This document shows positions 26,914 through 35,929 of a DNA stretch of 64,000 nt, piece after piece. Below the pieces are notes generated by a model that was not told the origin of the DNA, made no database searches, and saw only the letters and a program-made list of their open reading frames with translations. Each line of letters starts with the position of its first letter. Within the stretch, counting starts at the first letter, position 1. Source of the stretch: Sporolactobacillus nakayamae (GTDB lineage Bacteria; Bacillota; Bacilli; Bacillales; Sporolactobacillaceae); NCBI RefSeq assembly GCF_900113325.1, contig NZ_FOOY01000003.1, positions 62,001 to 126,000 of the forward strand, written 5' to 3'. A program made the translations under genes and the position numbers.

Positions 26914-26945
26914 ACGGCATCGTCACTTTAGTGCCGATGCCGTTT
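26913..26945. terminator. Bidirectional terminator between ypbF and cotJC
   Basis: AACGGCATCG (26913-26922) pairs perfectly with CGATGCCGTT (26935-26944); the loop itself contains CACTTTAGTG. It overlaps the ypbF stop codon. Confidence 0.85.
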
Positions 26946-27018
26946 ACAACTATGAAGATGGCCGCTTCAATGGGGAATGAATGAAGCAGCCTTTGGTGTC
27001 CATGTATCTGTTTGTTGA

Positions 27019-27585
27019 TCAGAACACTCTTTTTTTTGTCTGCTCTTCTTTTAGCAGTTCAACGGCTTCGCGGAAGCGTTGCGAGTGAACGATTTCACGT
27101 TCGCGGAGAAAGCCTAATGAATCATTAATTTGCGGGTCGTCGGAGATGTTGATGATCCATTGATAAGTAGATCTTGCCTTTTCTTCAGCTGCAATGTCTT
27201 CATACAGATCGGCAATCGGATCGCCTTTGGATTGAAGACCCATAGAGAAGTTTTGTCCTGCTGCGTTGTGATAGTATACGGATTTTCCGTGATCTACATA
27301 ATGCTCACCTAGTCCTGCCTCTTTCAATTGTTCCGGCGTGGCGTCTTTTGTCAGTTTGTATACCATTGTGGCAATCATTTCCAAGTGAGCAAATTCTTCT
27401 GTTCCAATGTCGTTGAGCAGCCCCATAACACGACCTGGTATGGTGTAGCGCTGATTTAAATAGCGAAGGGCGGCTGCAAGCTCACCATCGGCACCGCCGT
27501 ACTGTTCAATCAGAAATTTTGCCATCTTTGGATTGCAAATTCCGACGCGCACGGGGTACTGCAACTTTTTCTCGTAATACCACAC
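27019..27585 (-). CDS. cotJC: CotJC, manganese-catalase-like spore coat protein
   Basis: A 188-residue Mn-catalase-family protein of the inner spore coat. The di-metal ligand helices are visible (DIGTEEFAHLEMIATMV and the later DIAAEEKARSTYQ, EIVHSQRF). It starts MWYYEKKLQYPV, the usual CotJC N-terminus, after GGAGG. Third gene of cotJABC, a mother-cell sigma-E operon in Bacillus. It could detoxify peroxide in the coat; activity is inferred from conserved ligands. Confidence 0.95.
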   Translation of the reverse strand: MWYYEKKLQYPVRVGICNPKMAKFLIEQYGGADGELAAALRYLNQRYTIPGRVMGLLNDIGTEEFAHLEMIATMVYKLTKDATPEQLKEAGLGEHYVDHGKSVYYHNAAGQNFSMGLQSKGDPIADLYEDIAAEEKARSTYQWIINISDDPQINDSLGFLREREIVHSQRFREAVELLKEEQTKKRVF

Positions 27586-27613
27586 AATTGTCCGCCTCCT
27601 CAGTCATAGTTGG

Positions 27614-27883
27614 TTATACTTGCCATGGCCATGGTGTGTCTTTCCACTGCCATGGATAAGCGGACAGACTATGCCCGAATTGTCTTAATGGTCCGTACCT
27701 CGCTTCAAATCCTTCGCGCAGCTCGGCACTTTTCTTTGCGGTCGAATTGAATTGTTTGAGTGCATCCAGATCATTTGGATGCGTATCAAGATATAGAGTC
27801 AGTTCGACAAGAGTAAAATCAATGGCTTGAAGTGATTTCAGATCTGAGTAGTAACTTTCAGGTACTTGTGTCGGTTCAGCCAT
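27614..27883 (-). CDS. cotJB: CotJB, spore coat protein
   Basis: An 89-residue protein with the CotJB core LKSLQAIDFTLVELTLYLDT followed by HP, and a Trp/Pro-rich end (YPWQWKDTPWPW). ATG 27883 has GGAG ten bases upstream and overlaps the end of cotJA by 8 bases. The longer upstream frame overlaps cotJA fully and is not used. Cotranscribed with cotJA and cotJC. Confidence 0.93.
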   Translation of the reverse strand: MAEPTQVPESYYSDLKSLQAIDFTLVELTLYLDTHPNDLDALKQFNSTAKKSAELREGFEARYGPLRQFGHSLSAYPWQWKDTPWPWQV

Positions 27884-28112
27884 TTGTCGTAAGCTCCTTT
27901 CTTTTTGAGAGATATGGATTTGTATAGGGTGTGTAGAGTCCCGGCCATAGTGTGCCGTGTGCAAGCGCGTCAAAAGGCGAGAATTGTTCCATTCCTTGTG
28001 GTTGAAAGCCAAGATACAGCTGAATCGGTGTCTCGTAAGAAATGGGTCCAAGAGGTGGGCAAGGATCGAATGGACTGACGTATGGTGTGTACCATTTCCT
28101 TGATGTAGTCAA
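27876..28112 (-). CDS. cotJA: CotJA, spore coat protein
   Basis: A 78-residue protein starting at TTG 28112, seven bases after a perfect AAGGAGG on the minus strand (MTTSRKWYTPYVSPFDPCPP). It carries the family stretch FDPCPPLGPISYETP and MEQFSPFDALAHGTLWPGLY. The longer open frame to 28274 lacks a ribosome site. First gene of cotJABC. I did not find a convincing sigma-E promoter upstream. Confidence 0.93.
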   Translation of the reverse strand: MTTSRKWYTPYVSPFDPCPPLGPISYETPIQLYLGFQPQGMEQFSPFDALAHGTLWPGLYTPYTNPYLSKRKELTTNG

Positions 28113-28292
28113 GAGATAACCTCCTTTCCAAATATCAATAGGCTCATCATTTTTTATATGCGGCTCATGCTCGTACATAGACCGAATGATTGAATTATTA
28201 ACGCTTTCATACCTTATATCCACATAGTCGATCGAATAGTTTATATAACCTCCCCCTAAAGTTTCGGAAGTCATAGAAAGTAGGTAATCGCT

Positions 28293-29063
28293 GTGCTTGA
28301 TACGATCATAGTTTTAACGATAATGGCAATTGTACTGATTGTGCATATGTTCATCGAAGCTCATCTGAATCGATTGATCTCAATCGATCTCAACATTAAC
28401 GGCTTGCCGGAACCGTTCATAGGGAAGCGGCTATTTTTTATTTCTGATATTCATCGCCGTCGTATCTCTAGACGGTGGGTGGAATCCTTTGATCCGAAGG
28501 CGGATTATCTTATAATCGGCGGAGATCTGACTGAGAAAGGGGTTTCGCTCTCAAGAGTGCGGGAAAATGTTCAGCTCCTGAAGGAACAAGGACCCGTTTA
28601 TTTCATATGGGGGAATCATGATTGGGATGCAGGCTATCATCAAGTGAAAAAACTGCTTGACCGAGAATCAATCACAATATTGGATAATACGACATATATT
28701 GTGCACGAGGATGGAGCGTCACTTAACTTCTCGGGTGTCAATGATCTGTTGCGTGGTCATTGTGATCTTGAAAAGACACTTGCGGCAAGAGATACGGGGG
28801 CGCCAACACTTTTATTTAGCCACAATCCGGATATAAAGTATGCGTTAACACAACAATTGACTATTCCTTACGTCATTTCAGGACATACACATGGTGGGCA
28901 AATCAATGTATTTGGTTATACATTGAAGGAAAAAGCAGGGGTAAAAAAAATGCCTTATGGAACACTAATAATCAGCGGCGGCTATGGTACAACCAAACTA
29001 CCGCTGCGTCTTGGCGCGAAGCCTGACGCATTGATGCTTACATTGAGGAGGGAAAAGCCTTGA
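28293..29063 (+). CDS. ypbG: Membrane-anchored metallophosphoesterase (YpbG-like)
   Basis: A 256-residue calcineurin-like phosphoesterase with an N-terminal membrane segment (about 3-23). The metal-binding motifs are present: FISDIHRR, IIGGDLTEKG, GNHDWD, FSHNPD and ISGHTHGGQ. The start is GTG 28293, divergent from cotJA. Related to YkuE and YpbG of Bacillus; position between cotJ or recQ and the mecA paralogue supports YpbG. The substrate is unknown. Confidence 0.85.
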   Translation: MLDTIIVLTIMAIVLIVHMFIEAHLNRLISIDLNINGLPEPFIGKRLFFISDIHRRRISRRWVESFDPKADYLIIGGDLTEKGVSLSRVRENVQLLKEQGPVYFIWGNHDWDAGYHQVKKLLDRESITILDNTTYIVHEDGASLNFSGVNDLLRGHCDLEKTLAARDTGAPTLLFSHNPDIKYALTQQLTIPYVISGHTHGGQINVFGYTLKEKAGVKKMPYGTLIISGGYGTTKLPLRLGAKPDALMLTLRREKP

Positions 29064-29282
29064 AAATGTAAAAGCATGTACATTTTCGGCTATGCGTTGT
29101 ATACTACACTCAAGTCTCTTGTTCGCTGCGGCGTTAGCGAACCCGGCTTGTCTTTTAAGTATCTGTCATGGACCAAGCTCCAAACAGGAGACACCGAAAT
29201 ATGCCGAGATCATATAATTATAATAAAGGTCTGCGGTGGTGCAAAGAAGAGATTAGGCTGGACGGCAAGGAGGACATTTGCG

Positions 29283-29903
29283 ATGCGACTGGAACGTTTA
29301 AATAGCGACAGGATCAAAATATTCCTGACCTTTGACGATCTCAAAGAACGAGGCATTACAAAGGAAGATATGTGGCACGACTTGCCAAGAGTCGAAAAAC
29401 TATTTCGGGATATGATGCTTGAGGCAGATGATGAGCTCGGCTTCGAGGCATCCGGTCCGATTGATGTTGAAGTATTTTCTCTCCCGGCACAAGGTATGGT
29501 CGTTATTGTGTCTAAGGGAAGAAACGAACATCGTGATGATACCGAAGATGATTTTGAGGATGACGACGATTTCATTCAAATGCAGGTGACTTTGGATGAA
29601 AGTAAGGACGTTCTTTATCAGTTCGAACAATTAGATGATGTGATTGCTCTATCTAAAACACTTCATGATTTGGGGATCCGCGCAGGAAGCCTCTTCTTAT
29701 TTGAAAACAAATATTATATACATTTCGATGAACATCACTTAAGTGATGATAGTAATTTAGAAACGCTCGTTGCGATCCTCGCGGAGTATGGGAATACCTC
29801 GACCATCACAATATATAGACTTGAAGAGTATGGTAAATGCCTAATGAAGGACGCAGCAATTGCCGATCTATACCGATATTTTATTAAAGCTCCGCATGCT
29901 TGA
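29283..29903 (+). CDS. mecB: MecA-family adaptor protein (YpbH/MecB)
   Basis: A 206-residue MecA paralogue: an N-terminal substrate-binding domain (MRLERLNSDRIKIFLTFDDL) joined by an acidic linker (DDTEDDFEDDDD, about 81-92) to a C-terminal ClpC-binding domain. It targets proteins to ClpCP. ATG 29283 has AAGGAGG ten bases upstream; the open frame begins at 29076 but the extension lacks a ribosome site. Position before gudB is that of Bacillus ypbH. Confidence 0.88.
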   Translation: MRLERLNSDRIKIFLTFDDLKERGITKEDMWHDLPRVEKLFRDMMLEADDELGFEASGPIDVEVFSLPAQGMVVIVSKGRNEHRDDTEDDFEDDDDFIQMQVTLDESKDVLYQFEQLDDVIALSKTLHDLGIRAGSLFLFENKYYIHFDEHHLSDDSNLETLVAILAEYGNTSTITIYRLEEYGKCLMKDAAIADLYRYFIKAPHA

Positions 29904-29919
29904 TGACGCGGGGTTTTTC
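29887..29919 (+). terminator. Terminator after the mecA paralogue
   Basis: AAGCTCCGC (29887-29895) pairs with GCGGGGTTT (29908-29916) with one wobble and one mismatch, followed by T residues. Confidence 0.65.
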
Positions 29920-30064
29920 ATTGTCCCTTAGTTCGTTTAGAGCACTGAAGGATTTGTATACTAAACTTTATGCGTTAATCTGTGTCTTAATGAATTAATT
30001 ATAGAATAAAATGATTGAGTTGATGGCGCAGTTTACTTGAGGATGAGAAGAAAGGAAGATTTGA

Positions 30065-31333
30065 GTGTCTGTTTACCGTCAGGACTATACCGGGAAGAAC
30101 GATCGCTTCCTGAGTTCGGTTCGCGCTATGATTCAAACCTCGCTTGCCGATCTCGGCTATTCAGAGGATGTATTTGAGCTGTTAAAGGAGCCCCAGCGTA
30201 CACTAGCCGTAAGAATACCTGTGAAAATGGATAACGGGCAGGTGCGGATTTTTACTGGTTACCGCGTGCAGCACAGCTTTTCAGTTGGTCCGACAAAAGG
30301 CGGAGTACTGTTTTATCCAGAAGTGTCCGAATCCCTGATGTATGGATTGTCAATGATGAATAGTCTTAAAAATGGTTTGCTTAATATTCCGTTTGGAGGA
30401 GCGAAGGGCGGAGTTATCTGCGAACCTAGGGAACTTTCATACCGCGAACTTGAACTTCTAAGCAGAGGCTACATACAAGCTATTCGATCAGTTATTGGTC
30501 CTTATCAAGATATTCTTGCACCTGATATGTTTACGAATTCACAAGTGATGGCATGGATGATGGACGAATACAGTAAGCTTTGTCCAGATCAGTCCGCGGG
30601 TTTCATTACCGGGAAACCCATTGTGCTTGGCGGCTTGAAAAGTCGCGAGAATTCAGCAGGACGCGGTATCGTCTTGTTTACCCGTGAAGCGGCAAAAAGG
30701 AAAAAAATTGATTTGAAGAATGCGACTGCCATTATACAGGGATTTGGAGCACTAGGCAGCTATGTTGCCAAATCATTATCCGATTCAGGTGTGACCATTA
30801 CCGGACTTTCAGACGCCTATGGAGCAGTGTACAATCCGTCAGGACTTGAAATGAGCACATTGTTTGAATGCAGAGACAGCTTTGGAACGATCACCAAGCT
30901 ATATAAACATACACTGACCAGTCAAGAACTCGTGGAGAAGCCGTGTGATATCATGGTGCTCGCCGCTGTCGAAAACCAGATTACAGAGAGCAATGTTCAG
31001 AAGATAAGAAGCGGGCTTGTAATTGAAGCTGCCGATGGTGCTGTATCTGATCAGGCGGCGGATCGAATGAATCAAAATGGTATCTTGTTTATTCCGGAAA
31101 TACTGACAAGCTCCGGGGATATGACTGCTTCTTATATTGAATGGGCACAAAACAGGCAAGGACTTATTTGGAGTAAGGAAGAAGGAGAAAAACGAGTGCG
31201 ACACATTCTAGCGGACGCGTTCTCCCGTATCCATAATATTGCCGAAGAGCGCAAGACTTCGATGAAAGCGGCAGCTTGTTTCGCCGGTGTTTACACGATT
31301 GCTGAATCTGCTCGCACACGTGGATGGTTCTGA
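30065..31333 (+). CDS. gudB: NAD-type glutamate dehydrogenase
   Basis: A 422-residue catabolic glutamate dehydrogenase: glutamate to 2-oxoglutarate and ammonia. It has GPTKGG and the catalytic Lys in PFGGAKGGV, APDMFTN, and the Rossmann segment IIQGFGALGSYVAKSL. The start is GTG 30065 after AAAGGAAG. The frame is intact, with no sign of the 9-bp duplication known in laboratory B. subtilis gudB. Substitutions such as VLFYPEV for the usual IRFHP are mild. Ends at a strong terminator. Confidence 0.9.
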   Translation: MSVYRQDYTGKNDRFLSSVRAMIQTSLADLGYSEDVFELLKEPQRTLAVRIPVKMDNGQVRIFTGYRVQHSFSVGPTKGGVLFYPEVSESLMYGLSMMNSLKNGLLNIPFGGAKGGVICEPRELSYRELELLSRGYIQAIRSVIGPYQDILAPDMFTNSQVMAWMMDEYSKLCPDQSAGFITGKPIVLGGLKSRENSAGRGIVLFTREAAKRKKIDLKNATAIIQGFGALGSYVAKSLSDSGVTITGLSDAYGAVYNPSGLEMSTLFECRDSFGTITKLYKHTLTSQELVEKPCDIMVLAAVENQITESNVQKIRSGLVIEAADGAVSDQAADRMNQNGILFIPEILTSSGDMTASYIEWAQNRQGLIWSKEEGEKRVRHILADAFSRIHNIAEERKTSMKAAACFAGVYTIAESARTRGWF

Positions 31334-31375
31334 ATTCAGAATGAACTGAAATTCAAAAAAATAAAAGTGATTGAG

Positions 31376-31406
31376 GCGGTTATGATGCGTTCATAACCGC
31401 TTTTTT
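31376..31406 (+). terminator. Terminator after gudB
   Basis: GCGGTTATGA (31376-31385) pairs with TCATAACCGC (31391-31400) around a small loop and is followed by six T. Confidence 0.92.
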
Positions 31407-31516
31407 CAATGCATAAAACATTTGTTTCTTGGAAACATAAAGCTGATTTCTGAGTTTTAGGGAAAGTATATGAACTTTTGAGTGGCCACAGGCGCACTCC
31501 AGGGAGGATTAAGTCA

Positions 31517-32362
31517 TTGAGTAAACGACTGATTCGAGGTCTATGTGTTGCAATTCTCGCATCTGTCTTGTTGTTTCAGACTGGTGAAGCCGCCGCATTT
31601 TCAAATCGAGTGATCATGCGTGGCGATACGGGAGAAGATGTCGTCGAACTTCAGGCACGTCTTCAGTATATTAGTTTCTATAAGGGAAAAATTGATGGTT
31701 CCTTTGGCTATGGAACCTATTGGGCGCTTCGAAATTTTCAGTCTCAGTACGGTTTAAAGATAGATGGGATGGGAGGGAGCCAGACGAAGCAGAAGTTACT
31801 AAAAGCCTCACAATATAATCGTGATTTTGTCAATCGCAATATTAATGAGGGAAATACGTTTACCTATTACGGGGGCATCCCACTTGATCAACAAGTAAAG
31901 AAAAAAGCGCAAACTCCGAGCGGCAACACATCAAATAATTCGGGAAGCAGCAAACCGCCGCAACAGAATCAAGGAAATTACACGATGGATAATTTGCCGC
32001 AGGGTTATTCAAAATCTGACCTGAATCTTATGGCAAATGCGGTTTATGGGGAGTCTCGAGGAGAACCTTATATCGGCCAAGTCGCTGTCTCAGCAGTAAT
32101 TATCAATCGTGTAGCCGATCCGCGATTCCCAAATAATATCTCCGATGTGATCTTTCAACCGGGGGCGTTCACAGCAGTTGCCGATGGGCAAATTTGGTTG
32201 ACACCAAATGATACGGCAAAAAAAGCGGTCATGGATGCGATCAATGGTTGGGATCCTTCAAACGGGGCACTTTACTATTTTAATCCAGATACAGCTACTT
32301 CGGCGTGGATATGGACAAGACCGCAAATTGGCAAAATCGGCAAACACATTTTTTGTAAATAG
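31517..32362 (+). CDS. sleB: SleB, spore cortex-lytic enzyme
   Basis: A 281-residue lytic transglycosylase that degrades cortex during germination. A signal peptide (about 1-26) is followed by a peptidoglycan-binding domain (GDTGEDVVELQARLQYISF, about 34-95), a Ser/Gln/Asn-rich linker and a Hydrolase_2 catalytic domain starting near 168 (LMANAVYGESRGEPYIGQVA, with the catalytic Glu in GESRGE). TTG 31517 follows GGAGG; the frame opens at 31478. It pairs with ypeB, the standard bicistronic arrangement. Confidence 0.94.
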   Translation: MSKRLIRGLCVAILASVLLFQTGEAAAFSNRVIMRGDTGEDVVELQARLQYISFYKGKIDGSFGYGTYWALRNFQSQYGLKIDGMGGSQTKQKLLKASQYNRDFVNRNINEGNTFTYYGGIPLDQQVKKKAQTPSGNTSNNSGSSKPPQQNQGNYTMDNLPQGYSKSDLNLMANAVYGESRGEPYIGQVAVSAVIINRVADPRFPNNISDVIFQPGAFTAVADGQIWLTPNDTAKKAVMDAINGWDPSNGALYYFNPDTATSAWIWTRPQIGKIGKHIFCK

Positions 32363-32373
32363 GAGGGATGCAT

Positions 32374-33696
32374 ATGAAACGCCGGTATTGGATAGCTTTT
32401 GTATCTGTTGCGGTTCTGCTGATTGGAATAGGTGTGTGGGGTTATCAGGAGCATCAGATGAAAAAGGCGGTCGTTATTCAGGCAGAAAATCACTATCAGC
32501 AAGCCTATCATGAGTTGACCTATTATGTCGATTCTTTGGAAGAATCGCTTGGCATGTCACTTGCGATGCAGTCGCGTGAGACGATGCGTCCGCAACTTGT
32601 GGAATCGTGGAGACTGAGTGCTTTGGCGCATGCGGCAGCCAATGAACTTCCACTTACACGGCTGCCCTTTAACAGAACAAATGAGTTTCTTGCACATGTT
32701 GGTGAGTTTACGTATAACACTGGGGTCAAGACCACAAACGATCGCCCTCTAAGCACAAAAGAATATAAGAATCTGCAGAAACTCTATTCAGAGTCAATGT
32801 CCATCCGCGACGAGCTAAGGGATGTACAGTCAAAGGTAATGTCCCATCATCTACGTTGGATGGATGTAGAATGGGCGCTCAATGGCAAGAAGCAGAATCA
32901 GGACAATCAAGTAATTGATGGTATGAAACGTGTTGATGGTCAGGCAACCGATTATACTAACAGTTTCAGTCCGGAGAATCCTAGAAACGTGGTTCTTGAA
33001 AAGAAACATATAAATCCGATGAAAGGTTCACTCGTGACACGCGATCAAGCGGTCACTAATCTGAAAAAGTGGACGAATCTTCCGCATGCGGAAGTACGTA
33101 AGGTAAGTGAAACAGGAAAGGGATCCAATGTACCCGCCTTTGAGATTGTTTTGAGAGATAAAGACAGATCGCTGAACGCATCAGTCACAAGAAGAGGCGG
33201 GCACGTGATTTGGTATCTATTTGAGCGCTCGGTCAAAAATGAACAACTGAATCTCTACGAGGCGTCAAGAAAGTCAGAAACATTTCTAAAAGAACATCAA
33301 TTGAAGGATATGGTGTTAACCAAGCGAAACAAATACAATCATGTTGCTGTGTTGACCTATGTCCTTCGAAAGAGTGGTGTTCGTGTATATCCGGCATCAA
33401 TGCGAATTAAAGTAGCGCTTGATAATGGAGAAATCCTTGCTTTTGACCAGACAGATTATTTATTTAATAAATACGATGATGTGCCGGTCAAACCGAAAAT
33501 TTCAGAGAGCGAAGCGCGAAAGCAACTGAATCCGAACCTGAAAATACAGGAATCAAGCCTTGTCGTATTTCAGAATCCACTGTTGAAAAACGTGCTGTGC
33601 TATGAATTTTTTGCGACAAGAGCTAACGACACTTATCGAATCATGCTAAACGCCAACAATGGGGATCAGGAAAAAATCGAGTTATTGAGAGAATAG
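32374..33696 (+). CDS. ypeB: YpeB, germination protein required for SleB
   Basis: A 440-residue protein with one N-terminal membrane anchor (about 4-24) and C-terminal PepSY-type repeats (about 215-440). It keeps SleB stable and localised in dormant spores and inhibits it until germination. ATG 32374 is six bases after AGGAGGG; ATG 32368 is too close. It is 11 bases after sleB, so the two are cotranscribed. Confidence 0.93.
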   Translation: MKRRYWIAFVSVAVLLIGIGVWGYQEHQMKKAVVIQAENHYQQAYHELTYYVDSLEESLGMSLAMQSRETMRPQLVESWRLSALAHAAANELPLTRLPFNRTNEFLAHVGEFTYNTGVKTTNDRPLSTKEYKNLQKLYSESMSIRDELRDVQSKVMSHHLRWMDVEWALNGKKQNQDNQVIDGMKRVDGQATDYTNSFSPENPRNVVLEKKHINPMKGSLVTRDQAVTNLKKWTNLPHAEVRKVSETGKGSNVPAFEIVLRDKDRSLNASVTRRGGHVIWYLFERSVKNEQLNLYEASRKSETFLKEHQLKDMVLTKRNKYNHVAVLTYVLRKSGVRVYPASMRIKVALDNGEILAFDQTDYLFNKYDDVPVKPKISESEARKQLNPNLKIQESSLVVFQNPLLKNVLCYEFFATRANDTYRIMLNANNGDQEKIELLRE

Positions 33697-33734
33697 TGAC
33701 TCTAAAAGAAACATATGAGTCAATCGGTAAAGAC

Positions 33735-33764
33735 TTGGCTGAATCAAACCTTCTAAGGTATAAT
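33735..33764 (+). promoter_or_regulatory. Candidate sigma-A promoter of the PilZ gene
   Basis: TTGGCT (33735-33740) and a perfect TATAAT (33759-33764) are separated by 18 bases, about 80 bases before the start codon. Confidence 0.55.
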
Positions 33765-33846
33765 GTTGCTAGGTATGCGTCTTTTGGCATAAGTTGGCAA
33801 GATTGAAATTCATGATTGAAGAGATTAAAATGCGGGGGAGACGATC

Positions 33847-34530
33847 ATGAAACTGAAAGTTGGCGAAACGCTGATTTTAGAAGAATTAAACAATCAGAAA
33901 CAAATCATTCGTTATCGATGCAAGATTGCCGAGATCAGAGAAAATGCTTTATTAATTGATTATCCAATCGAAGAGAAGACAGGAAAGTCCCCTGTTTTGC
34001 TTAATGGTACTTCGTTCACGGCGATCTATGTTGTTGATAATCAAGTGTTCCGTTTTCTAACAACTTTCGTTTGCCGAATTTCTGGACAAGTCCCTGTGAT
34101 GCTCATGAGTTTCGAAGGTGAAGACAAAATGGAAGAAATTCAGCGCAGGAATTATGTCCGAGTGGAAACAAATGTGGATATTGCCGTTCATTCTCTAACA
34201 CAAGCATTCCGTCCGTTCGCCACGCTGACAAGTGATATAGGTGGGGGCGGGGCACTGATTCTCTTGCCGGAGAAGTCAGAGATTGGCGAGGAAGACTTGA
34301 TTGAAGTATGGATTTCCCTTCCGATGGCGTCCGCAACATACCAATATGTTAAATTAAAAGGGAAGGTCATACGCGTATTTACGGATAAACATACAAACGG
34401 AATGAGGGCAACGATCGCATTTATCACGCAAACCGAGAGAGATCGACAGCCGATTATACGTTTCTGCTTTGAGAAGCAGTTGGAATCGAGAAAGAAACTG
34501 CTCGAAATGGAATCACGCAAACATAGCTAA
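33847..34530 (+). CDS. ypfA: PilZ-domain c-di-GMP receptor, flagellar brake (YpfA/DgrA-like)
   Basis: A 227-residue protein with an N-terminal YcgR-like domain (about 1-95) and a C-terminal PilZ domain. The c-di-GMP motif RxxxR is present (QRRNYVRVE); the second motif, usually D/NxSxxG, reads SDIGGGGA, with Gly for Ser. In Bacillus the family slows flagellar rotation when c-di-GMP is high. cheR in this window fits a motile organism. ATG 33847 follows GGGGGAG. Confidence 0.88.
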   Translation: MKLKVGETLILEELNNQKQIIRYRCKIAEIRENALLIDYPIEEKTGKSPVLLNGTSFTAIYVVDNQVFRFLTTFVCRISGQVPVMLMSFEGEDKMEEIQRRNYVRVETNVDIAVHSLTQAFRPFATLTSDIGGGGALILLPEKSEIGEEDLIEVWISLPMASATYQYVKLKGKVIRVFTDKHTNGMRATIAFITQTERDRQPIIRFCFEKQLESRKKLLEMESRKHS

Positions 34531-34585
34531 TCAGCATTGAAACAGTCAAAGAATCAGATAAGACAGATGGGAGTAGGCACGGAAT

Positions 34586-35263
34586 ATGGAGAACTTATTT
34601 CAAGTGGCAATCGACGGACCTGCCGCGGCAGGGAAAAGTACAGTCGCGAAGATTACCGCTAAAACACTGGGGTTTGTTTATATTGATACGGGGGCGATGT
34701 ATCGTTCACTCACATATAAGGCGCTCAAGCAAAAAAAGGATTTAAATGATGCGCGTCAATTGAAAAAATTGCTTAACCAAACAGAAATTAAATTAGTTCA
34801 AGAAGGAAGCGGACAAAAAGTTTATGTGGACGGTGAGGATGTGACTGAACGCATTCGCTATCCTGATGTTTCTGAACATGTCTCATTGGTTTCCTCTTTT
34901 GAAGATGTTCGAACGGAAATGGTTAATCGTCAGCGCAAGCTTGCTGAATCGTGCAGCGTAGTTATGGATGGACGAGATATCGGGACACATGTTCTTCCCG
35001 ATGCTCAAGTGAAAATATTTTTGATCGCTTCAGTTGATGAACGCGCGGTTCGAAGGTATCGTGAAGAGGAACTCAAAGGCAGGCATCCATCTATGGAATC
35101 ATTGAGAGAAGCCATTGCGCTTAGAGACAAAAAGGATATGGAACGAGAAGTTTCCCCGCTTGTTAAAGCAGACGACGCGATTGCCCTCGACACCACTTCA
35201 CTAACCATTGATGAAGTTGTTGAGCAAATTCTGCATTTCGTAAAGGAGAAACAGCACTCTTGA
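34586..35263 (+). CDS. cmk: Cytidylate kinase
   Basis: A 225-residue nucleoside monophosphate kinase making CDP and dCDP from CMP and dCMP. The P-loop is IDGPAAAGKSTVAK (about 8-21), followed by YIDTGAMYRSL, MDGRDIGTHVLPDA and the lid RRYREEELKGR. ATG 34586 follows GGGAG. Its TGA overlaps the plsC TTG, so translation is coupled. Confidence 0.95.
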   Translation: MENLFQVAIDGPAAAGKSTVAKITAKTLGFVYIDTGAMYRSLTYKALKQKKDLNDARQLKKLLNQTEIKLVQEGSGQKVYVDGEDVTERIRYPDVSEHVSLVSSFEDVRTEMVNRQRKLAESCSVVMDGRDIGTHVLPDAQVKIFLIASVDERAVRRYREEELKGRHPSMESLREAIALRDKKDMEREVSPLVKADDAIALDTTSLTIDEVVEQILHFVKEKQHS

Positions 35264-35856
35264 ATCTTTACTCTATAGGAAAACGACTCGTGAACGTGTA
35301 CTATCATCTTAACTTTAAAATTCAAGTCATAGGGCTTGAAAATGTTCCGGAGCATGGCGGTGTGCTGATCTGCAGCAATCATCTGTCCAATTTCGACCCG
35401 CCGTTCATTGGTACACAAATTGCCCGGCCATTAAGCTTTATTGCTAAATCAGAACTATTTAAGGTTCCTGTTTTAGGACAATTGCTGCCCCATTTGAACG
35501 CGTTTCCGATACGTCGCGGGGAAGGAGACCGCGGGGCGATTCGATTGGCTCTTAAGCTGATTCGCGCAGGACACGCGTTGCTGCTCTTCCCGGAAGGACA
35601 TCGGAATTTAGAGCACACGCCAATGAAACGCGGCCTTTCAGGAGCCGGCTTCTTCGCTATGAAAACAGATGCGGTAGTCGTTCCATGTGCCATAATTGGT
35701 CACTATAAATTCAGAAGCAAAATGAAGATCGTTTTTGGTAAACCTATTGATACAACGGTAATGAAAAATCAAAAATTAAAGTCAGCTGACGCCAGCTCGG
35801 CAATCATGCAACATATTCAGGCATTGCTTGACGCGTACACAGGTCCAACTGCTTGA
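35260..35856 (+). CDS. plsC: 1-acyl-sn-glycerol-3-phosphate acyltransferase
   Basis: A 198-residue membrane-associated acyltransferase forming phosphatidic acid. The HX4D motif is SNHLSNFDPP (about 44-53); the second block is FPEGHR, where most homologues have FPEGTR, then the FFAMKTDAVVVPCAI segment. The start TTG 35260 overlaps the cmk stop by two bases. The position between cmk and rpsA is common in Bacilli. Confidence 0.92.
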   Translation: MNLYSIGKRLVNVYYHLNFKIQVIGLENVPEHGGVLICSNHLSNFDPPFIGTQIARPLSFIAKSELFKVPVLGQLLPHLNAFPIRRGEGDRGAIRLALKLIRAGHALLLFPEGHRNLEHTPMKRGLSGAGFFAMKTDAVVVPCAIIGHYKFRSKMKIVFGKPIDTTVMKNQKLKSADASSAIMQHIQALLDAYTGPTA

Positions 35857-35929
35857 CAAAAGCGTCTATTTGTAAGAAGTTATGAGTAGGATATTTTCTC
35901 GTCTGGTTAATTAAAGGAGGTCCCGGAGA

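Noticed and set aside
28120-28274. N-terminal extension of cotJA to 28274
   Set aside because: The perfect AAGGAGG seven bases before TTG 28112 and the normal CotJA length indicate the short form.
31410-31442. Possible sigma-G promoter for sleB (TGCATA and CATAAAG)
   Set aside because: The spacer is 20 bases, longer than sigma-G allows, and the -35 lies just after the gudB terminator T-run.
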